Positions 46,679-58,508 of a stretch of DNA of 64,000 nucleotides are shown in pieces (position 1 is the first letter of the stretch; every line of letters starts with the position of its first letter). Made by a program: the position numbers and the translations under genes. Source of the DNA: Leucogyrophana mollusca. Taxonomy: Eukaryota; Basidiomycota; Agaricomycetes; Boletales. The stretch lies in NCBI GenBank assembly GCA_021014945.1, contig MU266374.1, positions 86,005-150,004 on the forward strand, in the 5' to 3' direction. The notes under the pieces are model-generated. The model had not been told where the DNA came from and did no database searches. It saw nothing but the letters and a program-made list of their open reading frames with translations.

Positions 46679-48426
46679 CGTAAACACTGAAGAGCGGTTT
46701 AACCTGAAGATTCAGAGGAACAATGTGCAGTATTTATGTATTCCAGAGGGGAGCTCACCGGAGGCATCATTAGGCCAGGCACCGGCAACATGAATATTAG
46801 ATGTGAATCCATCCAAACGTCCATGTGGTCAACGCCTGACAGACCTCGGTTTTCGCAAACACCTTGAAATGTCATAGATCCATCATGACGAAGACTGTCG
46901 TTACCACTCGGGTGTTCCTATCCGCCAGCCTCCATCGGATGCGGAGTTTCGAGGGTTCCTTCTTTCGACCAACCCATCCCTTCTGTTTGACGGAGAAAGT
47001 CACCTGACCTTGACCACCACGGGCGAAGTTTGAAGATGCCATCAGAGCTGGCATAGCTCCAACTTCCTGAAACAGAGGTTCTGATTCAGCGTCTCCTTGG
47101 ACCCAGGACCGCAAGAGATGGATACATCGTACCGGAACCAATTCCTGCGGGCTGAAACGGGTAACTATACACCAATTCGTGCAATCCCAGATTTACAGAG
47201 CAATGATCCAGCCCATAAACGTTCCACTGGTGCGCGTCGTCACCCATCTTCTCTGCATTGCATGCACGACGTCAAAAATAGCCACGGCTCGGCACCCGCG
47301 TCCCCAACAATGTCATTCGGCGGATAGTTTGCTTGATTTCTGCGATGAATACGGGTCAAATGGTTCTACATCACTAAATAGCAACGTACCTTTCCACAAA
47401 CGATAGTGCTAGAAGCCAGAGAATGAAATCCTTAAACGCTTTGAGACGGACAATTATCCGTTCACTAAGCCGCGAAGAACGTAACATACGCGTCCTATCC
47501 CTTCGAAACCAGAAGTCCGATGGCACCTCTTATGTCTTAGCATCCGCAATGCAAAACCTTCCCTGGTAGATCTAAAGTGTAAGTCGGGCAATACACGAGA
47601 CTTTCGAAGACAGCGGGTCCGAAAAATCAAAAGTTCGTGCTTCATCGCAGATTAGGGGTCGCGAAAATACTACGATGCTTGATCGCACAGCCCTCGGTCT
47701 TTAACTCCCCGCTGCTACGGTGCGGGGACTAGGAAATGCAATGTGATTACTCACGGGGAGACGTGAAGAAGCATATCGCAGCCATATGTTGATGAAAGCG
47801 TGACAACCGCCATCATTCTTCGAGTGGATCGTGTGCAAATCCCTGGATCCATAGGATCTGGGAGGACAAACGGCCGAGCCACAGGGTACGGGCGTTCGGC
47901 CCGTCGTGGAATCCAGGAGGGATGAGCAGCTGAATGAATATGCAGTGTCACACGAAACGGATTCTTGAGGGTAACACTATAGATGGACTTGCGTAGTGGC
48001 GCACACTTCCGGGACCTTCTAGCAAGGGTGTTCAATAGAAGCCGATGGTGGCTACAGGGGACATAAAGGGAAACAGACGGTGGGAGAACGACCAATGGTA
48101 TTGTCGTCGACGAGTTGGGAACGACGGCGTTCTTTTCCGTGTTTAAATGGGCTCTAAAGGGTGGTCGAGAAACAACGGACTTCTCAACTATGTTCACACA
48201 CAAGTCACTGGTGAATGCGTGTTTTTCCGAGGAAGATCGTTGCGACACACGAATTCACCACCCCGACTTACTTTGGTACTGTTTGGTTGCGACCCCCCTG
48301 CGCCTTCCCTCGTTGTCTCACACCTCCACGTGCGGGGCATAGCGAGCGCCAAACACGCTCATTGCACCCTATCACAAGAGAAGGTATCCTCCAGAGTGAC
48401 TTTCCCGTACACGACCCCACCCGACC
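46679..48426. other. long intergenic stretch, no gene seen
   Basis: Divergent promoters of the glucanase and SWIB genes. A 165-codon minus-strand frame (47751-48248) has no motif or splice support. Confidence 0.4.
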
Positions 48427-49377
48427 ATGACCTTCGACGTACAATCCCTCGAGCCCCACATCACACGTATCCTCACCGCCCCAGGCACGGACCTCAGTAC
48501 CATCAGCGCAAAACGCGTGCGGAAGCAACTGCTCGAGGAGGATGTGGGTCTTACGCCCGAGGGGGTCAAGGAGCACAGAAAGGCGCTGGATACGCTGATT
48601 GGAAGTGTTTTTGAGCGGGTCAATAGAGAGGCAACGGAGGTTGCCGAGGGGTCGAAAAGGCAGCGGGAGGATGATGACGAGGAGCGGGAGCAGGATGGGG
48701 GTGATGATGAGGAGCCGGCGGATGAGGAGGATGAAGAGCAGGAAGGGGAGCAGGAAGAGGCGGTGCCGAAACCCGCGAAGAAGAAGGGAAAGAAGACGAC
48801 TGAGGAGTTGGATGCTGAGCTGGCGCGGAAGCTCTCCACTCAGATCAATAGCCGCTCGCGGAGAGGCGCGTCGAACGGTGCTTCTGCGAGTCCCAAGAAA
48901 CCAGCGAAAAGAAAACCGAAGAAGAGCGCCGCGACCATCGACTCTGGCTCCGAAGACGGCGACGAGGACGACGGACGGAAGAAAAAGAAGCGTGGAGGCG
49001 CGAAGGGCGGGTTCGCGAAGGAATATAACTTGAGGTGCGTCGTAGGACTTAGTGAATCATGTTCTGGGATCTGGCAAATTCTAATTGTGATTGCAGCGAG
49101 CCGCTGTCTGTAGTCATACAGGTGAACAAGCTGTCGCGTCCGCAGGTTGTGAAGCGACTTTGGGAGTATATACGAGGGCATGATCTGCAGAACCCGAAGA
49201 ACAAGCGGGAGATCATTTGTGACGATGCCCTGAGGGCTGTATTCGCTGTCGACAAGATCGACATGTTTAAGATGAACAAGGTGTTGGGAGAGTACGTCGT
49301 CCCTTTCAATTGTTGCTCATGCAGACCTGCATCTAAACATCTCAATTTACAGACATCTCCACCACGATGAAGAGTAG
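48427..49377 (+). CDS. DEK_C and SWIB/MDM2 domain chromatin protein (Tri1/Uaf30-like)
   Basis: Three exons: 48427-49034, 49097-49291, 49353-49377 (275 aa). The N-terminus (residues about 5-60) fits a DEK C-terminal domain, with RVRKQLLEEDVG. The middle is very acidic (about residues 75-120) and then very basic (KKPAKRKPKK). The C-terminal 75 residues are a SWIB domain: SEPLSVVIQVNKLSRPQVVKRLWEY, then LQNPKNKREIICDD and FKMNKVL. This order is that of yeast Tri1 and Uaf30, the latter part of the RNA polymerase I upstream activating factor. A nuclear DNA- or chromatin-binding role is likely. The last exon codes for only eight residues. Confidence 0.9.
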
Positions 49378-49704
49378 CGACCGCTGCTTGGTGTAAGTCT
49401 TACTGCTGGTAGATTCTCTATTTTATTTCATTAAGGCTATCATCTTCACTTCTCGGACCTGTCTGTGATCTGGCGCTGTCTTGCTGCCCGACGTCAGTCA
49501 TTGCCCTTTTAAATCCCCCGCACAGTTCGGTACATTAGTTCGTGTACAGATTCTATTTACATGACCCCGACCCAGAAAGAGCGGCGTACGTAGGAGTGGT
49601 ACAAGATACAGGATACAGTGCAGAAAGAGGGAAAGAAAAGGAGGGAAAATGTGTGAATAATCGTGAAAGTGTGTGCAGTATGTATTAGAATATGGTCGTT
49701 GAGA
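49378..49704. other. short intergenic, convergent 3' ends
   Basis: 3' flanks of the SWIB gene (+) and the ankyrin-like gene (-). No coding signal. Confidence 0.4.
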
Positions 49705-51309
49705 TCAGTTGAGATTTTGCAGCTTCATCCACTCCTTGTCATTAGCATTGAAGTCCACGCCCTTGTCTTTCCACCACTTCCTTGCTGCGTCGCCGCCTCC
49801 GATGGCGTCCTCCAAAGCCTCCTCAATATCACACATCCGATACTGTATCGGCAGCCCGCTCTTATCCCACCACTCCAAGACCTCCCTGCGATTGTGCCGT
49901 GTCGCGCCAGTGAGAGCCTCCTGGTCGAATATGACCTGCAACCCACTGCCGAGCCACCACTGGAGCACGTCGACCTTACCGTGACAGCTTGCGTGATGCA
50001 AAACATGACGATCGACCTGAAACTCAAGTTGGGATGCGGCCCACCACTCCAGTACGGCAACGTGGCCCGCGGTGCTTGCCATATCCATAACGCGGCCGAT
50101 TTTGAGTGGCAGTTTGTTGACCGTGTGCTGGTGTTTCCACCAGTCAAGGACGGCGATGCGGTTCTTTGCGCTGGCGTGCTCGAGGGCGGCCTCGGTGTAC
50201 TCAAGCGGGATGCCAGATTCGACCCACCAGTCAAGGGAGGTGACCTTGCCGTTGCGCGAGGCACCGTCGATGGCTTCTGCGATGGACCCGGGCTTTGGTG
50301 GATGGATGAGATCAGAGTGCTGCTCAAATCCGTGCTTCCACCAGGATAAGACGGCCGTGCGGCCGTGTCGGGAAGCCATGATGGGGATGAGGTCATCTCC
50401 AAAGATGGAGAGAAAGATGGAGCGATGTTGGGTGAGGAAGTATTCGAGAACGTTGACGTAACCCAAACGTACGGCTGCAACTGCTCCGATCTTTGTAGGA
50501 GGGTCCGTCCGTGGGTCAGCGGCGCGGATGAGGGGGAGGGAGCCAGTGAGGATCGCGAGATCTGTCGATCCAGCGTTGCTCCACTCTAGCGGCGTGGGCA
50601 GTGAGGTTGGCACTCCTACCGCTCGTGAAAGCTGCCAGTCCCCCACATTGTCCATGATGTCAGCGAGGATCTCGACCGGCAAGTCTGGTGTGCGTGCATG
50701 GCGGCTCTTTTGGAGTGATTTATCACTTGTGCAAGGCTGCAGCTCGCTCGATGCACCAGGAACGTTATATTTGTACAGATCGTGGCGCGCAAGCCGGGAT
50801 GCTAGCTCAACGTCTGTGCCAGCGGTGGGCAGACTACGAACTTTGAGGAAGAAGATGAGTTCTTGGTGTGTGAAACGGCTGTAAGCGTTCGAGATTATTT
50901 CCAAGGGCGAGCCATGATTCTGCGAAAGGTCATGAGGTCCAGAAATCTGTGTGAGAGGATACGAAAAGAGCTCACCGCCATAAGCAGAAAAATCAGTAAC
51001 TGGGAGGGTTTTTGGCTGGGAAAACGATTGTGCGTGGCTTATCAAAGGCAAAGTGGCGCAAAAGACTCTATAAAGAGCACATGCCTTGCAGTACCACGTC
51101 GACTGTCTATGAATCTGAGATGGGGCTTGGGAGGAGCTTAAGGTCGGGATCCCAGCGAATTTGGCAGGTCTTACAAGCACGCTCTGAAGAATAAGGATCA
51201 ACCCGTGAAGTGATATCCTTAGCTTCCGATTCTTTCCTGGACATTCGAAAACGATATACAATGAACGTGCAATCGCCTCGAGCTGCATGCAAGAGGAAGT
51301 AGCTACCAT
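49705..51309 (-). CDS. SAP/F-box protein with WW-rich ankyrin-like repeats
   Basis: One open frame of 534 codons. From about residue 140 it reads as: a SAP-like helix pair (HQELIFFLKVRSLPTAGTDVEL), an F-box-like segment (TPDLPVEILADIMDN), then at least six repeats of about 33-35 residues with a core of VLxWWxxSGLPL followed by a helix rich in Ala and Ser. Such repeats recur in agaricomycete F-box proteins and are ankyrin-like. F-box proteins recruit substrates to SCF ubiquitin ligases; the target is unknown. The start is unsure: the first 130 residues are not domain-like and no in-frame ATG follows for 200 codons, so a spliced upstream exon near 50.9-51.0 kb is possible. Confidence 0.65.
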   Translation of the reverse strand: MVATSSCMQLEAIARSLYIVFECPGKNRKLRISLHGLILILQSVLVRPAKFAGIPTLSSSQAPSQIHRQSTWYCKACALYRVFCATLPLISHAQSFSQPKTLPVTDFSAYGGELFSYPLTQISGPHDLSQNHGSPLEIISNAYSRFTHQELIFFLKVRSLPTAGTDVELASRLARHDLYKYNVPGASSELQPCTSDKSLQKSRHARTPDLPVEILADIMDNVGDWQLSRAVGVPTSLPTPLEWSNAGSTDLAILTGSLPLIRAADPRTDPPTKIGAVAAVRLGYVNVLEYFLTQHRSIFLSIFGDDLIPIMASRHGRTAVLSWWKHGFEQHSDLIHPPKPGSIAEAIDGASRNGKVTSLDWWVESGIPLEYTEAALEHASAKNRIAVLDWWKHQHTVNKLPLKIGRVMDMASTAGHVAVLEWWAASQLEFQVDRHVLHHASCHGKVDVLQWWLGSGLQVIFDQEALTGATRHNRREVLEWWDKSGLPIQYRMCDIEEALEDAIGGGDAARKWWKDKGVDFNANDKEWMKLQNLN

Positions 51310-51709
51310 TCGAGGCGATCATGGGGTGAAAATGGACCCGCCCATCTGATCTGCTGGTGGATCCTTCAAGTAGGCCACAGCGGAAAATAGGGACCGCGAG
51401 CTGATCGTCGCCATCAGCCAGGCCTCACATTGAAGACGGACCCCTGCTATCTAGGACCATGTATCGTGTTTGCACGTCGTCCACTCGACATAATGTGAGT
51501 CCAGCAGGAACATCCTTGAAGGCGACCTCACGATGCTGATTGATGCCCACCTGCCTGGCACTTCTTCATCATCGACTCCCACTCTCGTATCATCATAGCT
51601 GTGGAGACATTTTTAACACAGTTTGATTATCAGGCATGTAGCTTCAAGACGTCTTTTAAATGCCAGTGGTTAAACTTACCTTTCTGACTGATTAATCCCC
51701 CCGTTCAAG

Positions 51710-52950
51710 ATGTCCTCCCTCGTCGACTCTGAGTTTCTTATGCTCAATTCGTACTATATAGGTAACAACTTCAATACAATCCTTTACGGTCAGTCGATGC
51801 ACCCTGTTGTCTCGGGCGATCAACTAACTGAGTATGTCAGGCGTAGAACTGGTTTTATACTTTCAGACCATGCAGGTTTTACTAAAGTCCAAGGCGACAC
51901 AGCGCAAGATTCCCGCCAAGTTCTTCATGATATTTAGTACAACGTTGCTTTTCCTGATCACTATCTTTGTTGTCACGCAAATGGTGTTGGGCGAGGAAAT
52001 GTGGATAATCAACGCCAATTATCCTGGTGGTCAGGCTGCGTACTACGAAGCGCGTTCTGCGGTTTGGTGTCAGACCGTGGGGGCGGTGGCTCCTATCATC
52101 CTCCAATTAATGAGTGATGGACTTCTGGTGAGCCCTTTGGCGATCAACCAATGTATGCTCATCGTCATTGGATTAAGGTTTATCGCTGTTTCATCGTCTG
52201 GGCCGACTACCGTGTTATAATCTTCCCATGCATTCTCTGGCTTGCAACCCTTGGTAGGCCACTTGGACGCAGTACTATTCACTAATGTAACTTCTGACGC
52301 GGCCACGATAGTGTTTGGCATCATCGATGCTGCCTTATCAGGTGCTCCTAGCGGTGACTTCTGGGAGGGGTTCGCTGCACAGATGGGGGTGACCTATTAC
52401 GCGCTGTCCATCGGCCTGAACATTGTGGTCACGTCCATTATCTGTGGTCGCATCCTGTACCAGGGGCGGCGGATACGGCAGCAATTTGGACCTGCGATGT
52501 CACGCACATACTTTAGTGCTGCATCCATCATCATCGAGTCTGCACTCCCATATACGATTTCTGGAATTGCGCTCGTCATCACGTTTGCTATCAGCAGCGG
52601 GATCTGCATCTTGTTTCAGGAAATCTATGTGATGTTCACTGTGTGTACTGACTTTCGCCCTAAGCTCTACCACTTAATTGTGTTGTGCTGACTGTGCCCG
52701 TGTTCAGTGTGTATCTCCTCAGATGCTGATTTTGCGCGTCGCTATGGGGCGAGCCTGGGTCAAGACGACGGCCACGCAGGCAGAACGAGAGGCTGTTACA
52801 AGTATTGCGTTCGCAGGCCCATCGCACGGCATATCTGAATCACGGGCTCCTCAAAATCGCCCCAGCGTCACCGTCCATCTGCCAGACTTGGAGAGCTTGG
52901 ACCGGTCGTCCGAGGCTGCGGAGAGCAAGGAGGAGACCAGTCAGGTTTAA
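51710..52950 (+). CDS. divergent seven-transmembrane protein of the same superfamily
   Basis: Five exons: 51710-51788, 51841-52127, 52178-52253, 52312-52640, 52708-52950 (337 aa). Hydrophobic segments give seven TM helices. A loop reading NANYPGG after TM2 and LMSDGLL-VYRCFIVW in TM3 line up with NPNYPGG and NWMGDCLV-LWRVIVLY of the five other 7TM genes, and the second and third splice junctions fall at matching places. Overall identity is low, so this is a separate subfamily, common in agaricomycetes. The C-terminal tail is about 75 residues, acidic and Ser-rich (SSEAAESKEET). Function unknown. Confidence 0.75.
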
Positions 52951-53568
52951 TGGCCACTGCACTACAATTTAACGGGGACTTTGAAATGATGTACGGAGTT
53001 GCGCCTGAGTATGATAAGTAACTTCACCGACTGGACAATATACGTGAGGGCTCCTTCCAGCGTTCGAAATCCAACCAGCACCACGAGTATGTTGAAGCAG
53101 CGGGGGCTAGCTGAGCCTCTGTCTGACGAGCAAGGCCAAGTGTAGTTGCGCACATATTAAATCGACGAGTTACATTCACACCCACATATGATGGTCGGAG
53201 GGTATGCACCAACCAGGTAGATCCATACAGCCTACATGTAGGGTGATGTCAGTGCGGGCCGACGCAAGGTTGGATCCTCGAACGCGTCTTAATTCATTTT
53301 GCAGAGTAGGGTTTCACCATCACCGTCGGTAGTTGATGTCTTCCGGCGCTAGGGTCAAAAGGCTTTGCTCGATGACATAGCACCGTGGCTTGACATGTTA
53401 AAGGGTCTGGCGAAGTCGAGGCGGGCATGGCCCAGGAACTGATATGCAGTTTACTCACGACCAGTTGCGCCTTTTACTACTTGCTGCATAGCCAGAGCGA
53501 GCTGTTGATGTATGCCATCAAGGGTAGAGACACTCAAACATGACCCATCGATAGGGAGATTCGTGCCT
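52951..53568. other. intergenic, no gene seen
   Basis: Convergent 3' flanks of the divergent 7TM gene and the truncated 7TM relic. Confidence 0.4.
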
Positions 53569-54170
53569 TCAAAAGTAGTATAGAATCCGTTTGTTATCAT
53601 TTAAGAGGAAGAGAAGGGAATTAGCCGCACGATAGGCACGTTCCCGAGGGCAAGAACATCGGCGTACCAGCATGGTGGCGTTGCGCGTTAAAGTCCTTCC
53701 GCCAAGGATGTTCGTCGGAAGCCGACGCTGATCAGAGGGGGCGTATGCAACAATAAATGGAATGAGCAAGCAAAATGGAAGTATCACGGTCGTTGAAAGA
53801 CTGCTGACAAGACATATGCCAGAGCAAGTAACATATCACCAAGGGCTGATCCGGGAACTTTGTTAATCTGGATGGGATTTTCGAATACGTAGAGGGCCAG
53901 AATACAGACCGCGGCGTACAGTCCAGAAGGCTCGATTGTCGTTATGATGGCTGACGTATGACGAACCATGTCACTACCACGACATGGGCCTGCCAGTGTA
54001 CCGGGGCGGATACTCGCATAAAGCTCACCAAGGTCTTTCTGCAGCCGCCCTTTATGCACATAGACCCCGAGATACCACGAGGATCGCAGAAAGGCGACCA
54101 AAGGAGTGCGGCAGGCACTAGTACAGAACCGCAGATCGGGTAGGGAGACTTGAGCGTGAACAAAAAAGCT
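53569..54170 (-). pseudogene. truncated 7TM gene (C-terminal half only)
   Basis: On the minus strand, 54165-54030 matches exon 3 of the intact copies (aligned end: GVYVHKGRLQKDL against RVYVHKRRLREAA). Next comes an exon-4-like block (EPSGLYAAVCILALYVFENPIQ against ESSGLYAVWLCAFLILFILNNPLQ) and a TM7-like exon (VILPFCLLIPFIV). Exons 1 and 2 are absent: the sequence stops matching just before the HRD3 promoter. It is probably a relic, though its 3' exons remain open. Confidence 0.7.
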
Positions 54171-54418
54171 GGTCGACGGTGGTGGGGCGGGCTGAGATGC
54201 GGAGCCGGCCGCTCCGGTTAGATCACTGTAAACGTGGCCGAACGGAAGCTTGTAAGCTCACTAAAGAAACTGTGGCTGCTTGTGCTGCACCCAAGCTACA
54301 CTGCTTACTTTTATCTTTCATCTCTCTCGAATGTTGGTTTCCGAGCTCTGAGGTTGAACAGGACCGCATGCCAACGTGAGGAATACGCGCAATTACATAT
54401 CTGTAGAACACAACCTCC

Positions 54419-57400
54419 ATGACTCTACGAAGAAAAGCCCGCTCGAGACAGGCGACGTGGTTGGCGTTCGGCCTCGTAGCCCTCGCAGCATTTTCTGTCT
54501 GTGCACAGGATCCTGTTGTTCAGCAGACCAACCTTGACCATGTAAGCATGGACTTGTGGTTTCTCGAGGACTATGAAGTGATTGTTCGCTTAGGGAAACC
54601 TAGAGGCCACGACGATACAGTCGGTCTCCGTCGAGCCAACGCAGAAGGGACGTCCTGAAGGTGTGGTGAGTGCCGTGTGTCCAAGCCCTCCTCTTCAATA
54701 CATATTCCTCTTCGTATAGCTAATGCATACCCGCCCCTTAGGCAACTCCCTCTAATGACGCAGAAGTCGACCAGGCAGCCGAAGGTATGCCATTACCTTT
54801 TATTCACGGTTACTCATCATTCAAATTCTACTCTCAGCTGCACGAGCCTACCGCAGCGCTCTAATCACCCTCTCCAACCTGACCGCAAATCCACCACCAT
54901 ATACACACGACCCATCATACATGTCCGCTCAGACAACCTCGACCACCACCTCATTCCTTTCGTCCTTCCTTCCGAATCCACAAGGTCAGGGGCCCTTCGG
55001 GAGTGCTATCCGCATAGCTATGAAGCTCCGCCAGGAGTTCTGGCTCTTCCGTATACTTTCAGCTGCATTCGGGCAAGATGGGATTGGTGCGAGCGGATCG
55101 AGGAAGAAGAACGAGGAAATGCGCGGGAAGGCGATCAAGGTTATAGATTTGCTGCAGCATTCGATTGAGCTCGGGAATGTCGACGCGTTGTATACACTGG
55201 CATACATATCATTGGTGAGTCTGCTCACCCTCAATACTCTTCTCGGTAGTACTCACGCTCAAGTGACCATGACAGTTCCCGCCCAATTTCTACTTCCCCT
55301 TGGACCCCGCACTGGCATATAGTAATTTTGTCAAGCACGCTTCGTTGACAGGCAATGCCTCGTCACAAGCCATGCTTGCCTTCTTCCACGCTACGGGATA
55401 CCATGACGTTGTTCCTGTGGATCAGTCGAAGGCGCTGCTGTACTACACATTCGCCGCGCAGGGAGGCCACAAGGGTGCACAAATGGCCCTGGGGTACAGA
55501 TATTGGAGCGGAATAGGGACATTAGAGGATTGTGGAAGGGCAGTGGAGTGGTATGAGAGCGCTGCTGAAGAAGGTACCAGTTATACGCGCCTGTTGATCC
55601 CGAAGTGCCCTGACGATTTGCTTCCCAGCCATGTCAATGTTCCTTTCGGGACCTCCTGGGGGGAGGACGCTCACGCATACTGCGACTCGCCTGTCTGACC
55701 TAGACGGAGGCGCGTACGGACCAGGTGCGAGCGTCGCCTCGACTGGGTTCAACGTCATAAAACCAGCTGTTAAAGCTGGTCTCGCGCATGCTGCAGGCGA
55801 AACCTGGGAAGACGTGCTCGAGTACTATATCGTGCGCATCCTCCTCTGTTCAACTGTAACTAGCTGCCCCTGACATCTCCCGCGCATATAGTTTAACGCC
55901 GATCGTGGCGAAACCGATTTCGCTTTCAAACTCGGGAAAATATACTACCAGGGCAGCATTTACGCAGCTGCTGGCGGGATCGCCTCAGGGAGCGAAGGTG
56001 TAGGATGGGTGCCCCAGGACTTCGAGCAGGCTCAATACTACTTCCTGCAAATTGCACGCCAGGTCTGGCCGCGCGACCCACCGAATCCTCTCCAGCACAA
56101 CGCCCCAGGATACAAAGTTGAGGGCGTGACACAACCGGGGCTCGCAACGCGCAGTGCAGCGTACTTAGGTCGGATGTACCTCCGAGGGGAAGGCGTCAAG
56201 GCGGACCCGGCAATGGCGATGATGTGGTTCGAGCGCGGGGCGGAGTACGACGAGAGGGAATGTCACAATGGACTTGGTATAATTTTGAGGGACGGGCTTG
56301 TGCCTGGCATAAAAGATCCCGCGAAGGCGCTTTTGCACTTTAATCACGCAGCAGGGCAGGAGCTCGCTGAGGCGCAGGTCAACATGGGTAAGCACCACTA
56401 TGGTACGTTGTCTCCTCCCATCATGCACCTCTGGAGTTGCATGCTGAATTCATGCGGTGTTGCACCAGGCCGAGGAGATATCAAGCTTGCTGCCACGTAC
56501 TTCGAGACCGCCGTACGCTATGGCTCAACATTTGAGGCGCACTTCTATCTGGCCAAGATCCACAGTATGAACATGCAACAACAACAGCAGTCAGGTATGC
56601 CACCGGAGCTGACTGCTGGCTCGTGTGCGACTGCACTCTCATTCTACAAGTTGGTTGCCGAGAGGGGCGTTTGGGACGATGATCTGCTCCGTGATGCGGA
56701 AGTAGCATGGTATAGTGGAACGGACAGGGGGAAGGAGATCGCCATTTTGAAATGGTGGGTCGCTGCTGAGCGAGGGTCAGAGATTGCGCAAAATAACCTG
56801 GCGTATGTTCTTGACCAAGGTCAGCATTAGCTTTCTGTGATCCAGAAGGAAGAGATGCAGTCAAACTGAGATTTTCTCCACCTCTAGACCGAAGTGTCTT
56901 GCGCCTTACAAGATTCTCGCCCATCGAAGCGTCTAATGACACTGCGCGACTTGCCCTCACCCAATGGGCCCGTTCTGCGGCGCAGCGCAATATCGATGCA
57001 CTGGTTAAAGTCGGGGACTATTATTACCACGGACTTGGCGTACCCGACGAGCCAGAATCGAAACGGTGGGAAAAGGCAGCCAAGTATTATCAGAGTGCGG
57101 CGGACACGCAGGTCAGTGCGCTCGCGATGTGGAATCTGGGGTGGATGTACGAGAATGGAGTGGGCGTGCCTCAGGTAGGTGGCTAGTCATGCTGTCTCGT
57201 GATAGACGTTGAACTCTGTTTCTGGTAGGATTTCTTCCTCGCAAAACGTCATTATGATCAGGCACTGGAGACCAACAGCGAGGCTTACCTCCCCGTGACA
57301 CTATCGATTCTCAAGCTGTACGCGCGTAGTATCTGGCACACACTCCAAGGGGGAAAGAATGGGTTACACCTTTGGTCGTATGATGAAGATGCTTGTAGGT

Positions 57401-58000
57401 GCTTTCCATCGTCAGGATCTTATCCTAACTGATTCTGTCGACTTGGAGTGTCGATCCGTGAGAAGCGAGAACTTGAAGCTTCTCAGTCTCGGGAAAGTCC
57501 TCAGCAAGGTGCCCATCAACCGGAAGAGCAGGTGTTACCTGAGGAGCTGGAAGAGGACGGCCCGTGGTATCTAGGCAAGGCAAAGGAGGAGTTCCTTAAA
57601 CGAAAACAAGGAAACGTTGCCCGTGGAGAAGAAGAAGACGATCCCGTCCAGGTATGTTACCTCGTCACCCATTGTGCCCTCGTGCTCAGCATCATTACTA
57701 CAGTGGGCCCGAGACCGCCGGAACGCAGAAAATGAGCGAGATAGCGACCTAGGCCCAGAAGACTACTTCGATGCCGCACTCCGAGGAGGTCATCGCGGCG
57801 AAGAAGATGTGGACAACTTCGGAGAGACACTGCTTTTGGTGGTTATCTGCCTTCTCGTTGCGGTGTTGATGTACATACGGACGCGCTTGGTCCGGAGGGA
57901 GGAGCGACAAGATGGACAAGGCGAGCAGCAGCGGCAGAACTTAGGAGTGTTCCCCCAGCCCGATGATCCTGCAAGAGCAGAATGGAATATCTTACGATGA
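54419..58000 (+). CDS. HRD3: HRD3/SEL1L-like ERAD ubiquitin-ligase subunit
   Basis: Eleven exons: 54419-54541, 54742-54784, 54838-55214, 55276-55573, 55629-55831, 55892-56402, 56469-56819, 56888-57174, 57229-57394, 57449-57651, 57704-58000 (952 aa). An N-terminal signal peptide (about residues 13-31), many Sel1-type repeats, and one TM segment near the C-terminus (LLLVVICLLVAVLMYI) give the type I ER membrane layout of Hrd3/SEL1L, which hands misfolded proteins to the Hrd1 ubiquitin ligase. Diagnostic blocks include DQSKALLYYTFAAQGGHKGA, SGPPGGRTLTHTATRLSDL, GPWYLGKAKEEFLKR. The 3' end has been copied elsewhere (33.4 and 36.3 kb). It converges with 7TM copy 5, 508 bp away. Confidence 0.92.
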
Positions 58001-58508
58001 GACATTGCTGTCAAACATATAGGGGGCGAACGGTGACGCAATTCTATCATGGACATGTCCAAAAGATGGTGGTGCCAATATTGAAGCTAATACACGGATT
58101 AGGGTTGAGCAATATATGGCTACACGACTCCAACCGACGATAGTCATTCTGTCTGGGAAGGCTATGGCGAAAATATATTTCGTGGATGTGGTGACCTCTT
58201 ATGGATGGCAAGGGCAGCTTGATGGAAATCGCACTCATCCCACAAGCGGACAGTGATAGGAGGGTCTCATCTGATCCGAGTGCCTCCATATCCGGACTTG
58301 GGGCGAACAGCATATGGCGGTCCCACTCAGTAGCAAAAACAGTGACGCAGGCGCTTGACGCGAGGCTGTGGTGAATTGAGGCCTTATGCCATATAAAATC
58401 TACAGTGCGGCAGGAATCGTGTATTTGAGCAGAGGGTACAACAGTGCACCAACGGGCCCGCATAACAGCAGTCCGCGGGAGCGACTTTGCGGGAACAGCA
58501 CTTGTACT

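Noticed and set aside
47751..48248. A 165-codon minus-strand ORF between the glucanase and SWIB genes
   Set aside because: No domain, no splice partner, irregular composition; probably a chance frame in a promoter region.
48599..49033. Arg/Met-rich 144-codon ORF overlapping the SWIB gene
   Set aside because: It is a frame-shifted shadow of the acidic/basic region of the SWIB protein.
54677..55168. A 163-codon ORF overlapping the start of HRD3
   Set aside because: A different frame (exons 2 and 3) gives continuous HRD3 homology with canonical splice sites; this one is a shadow.
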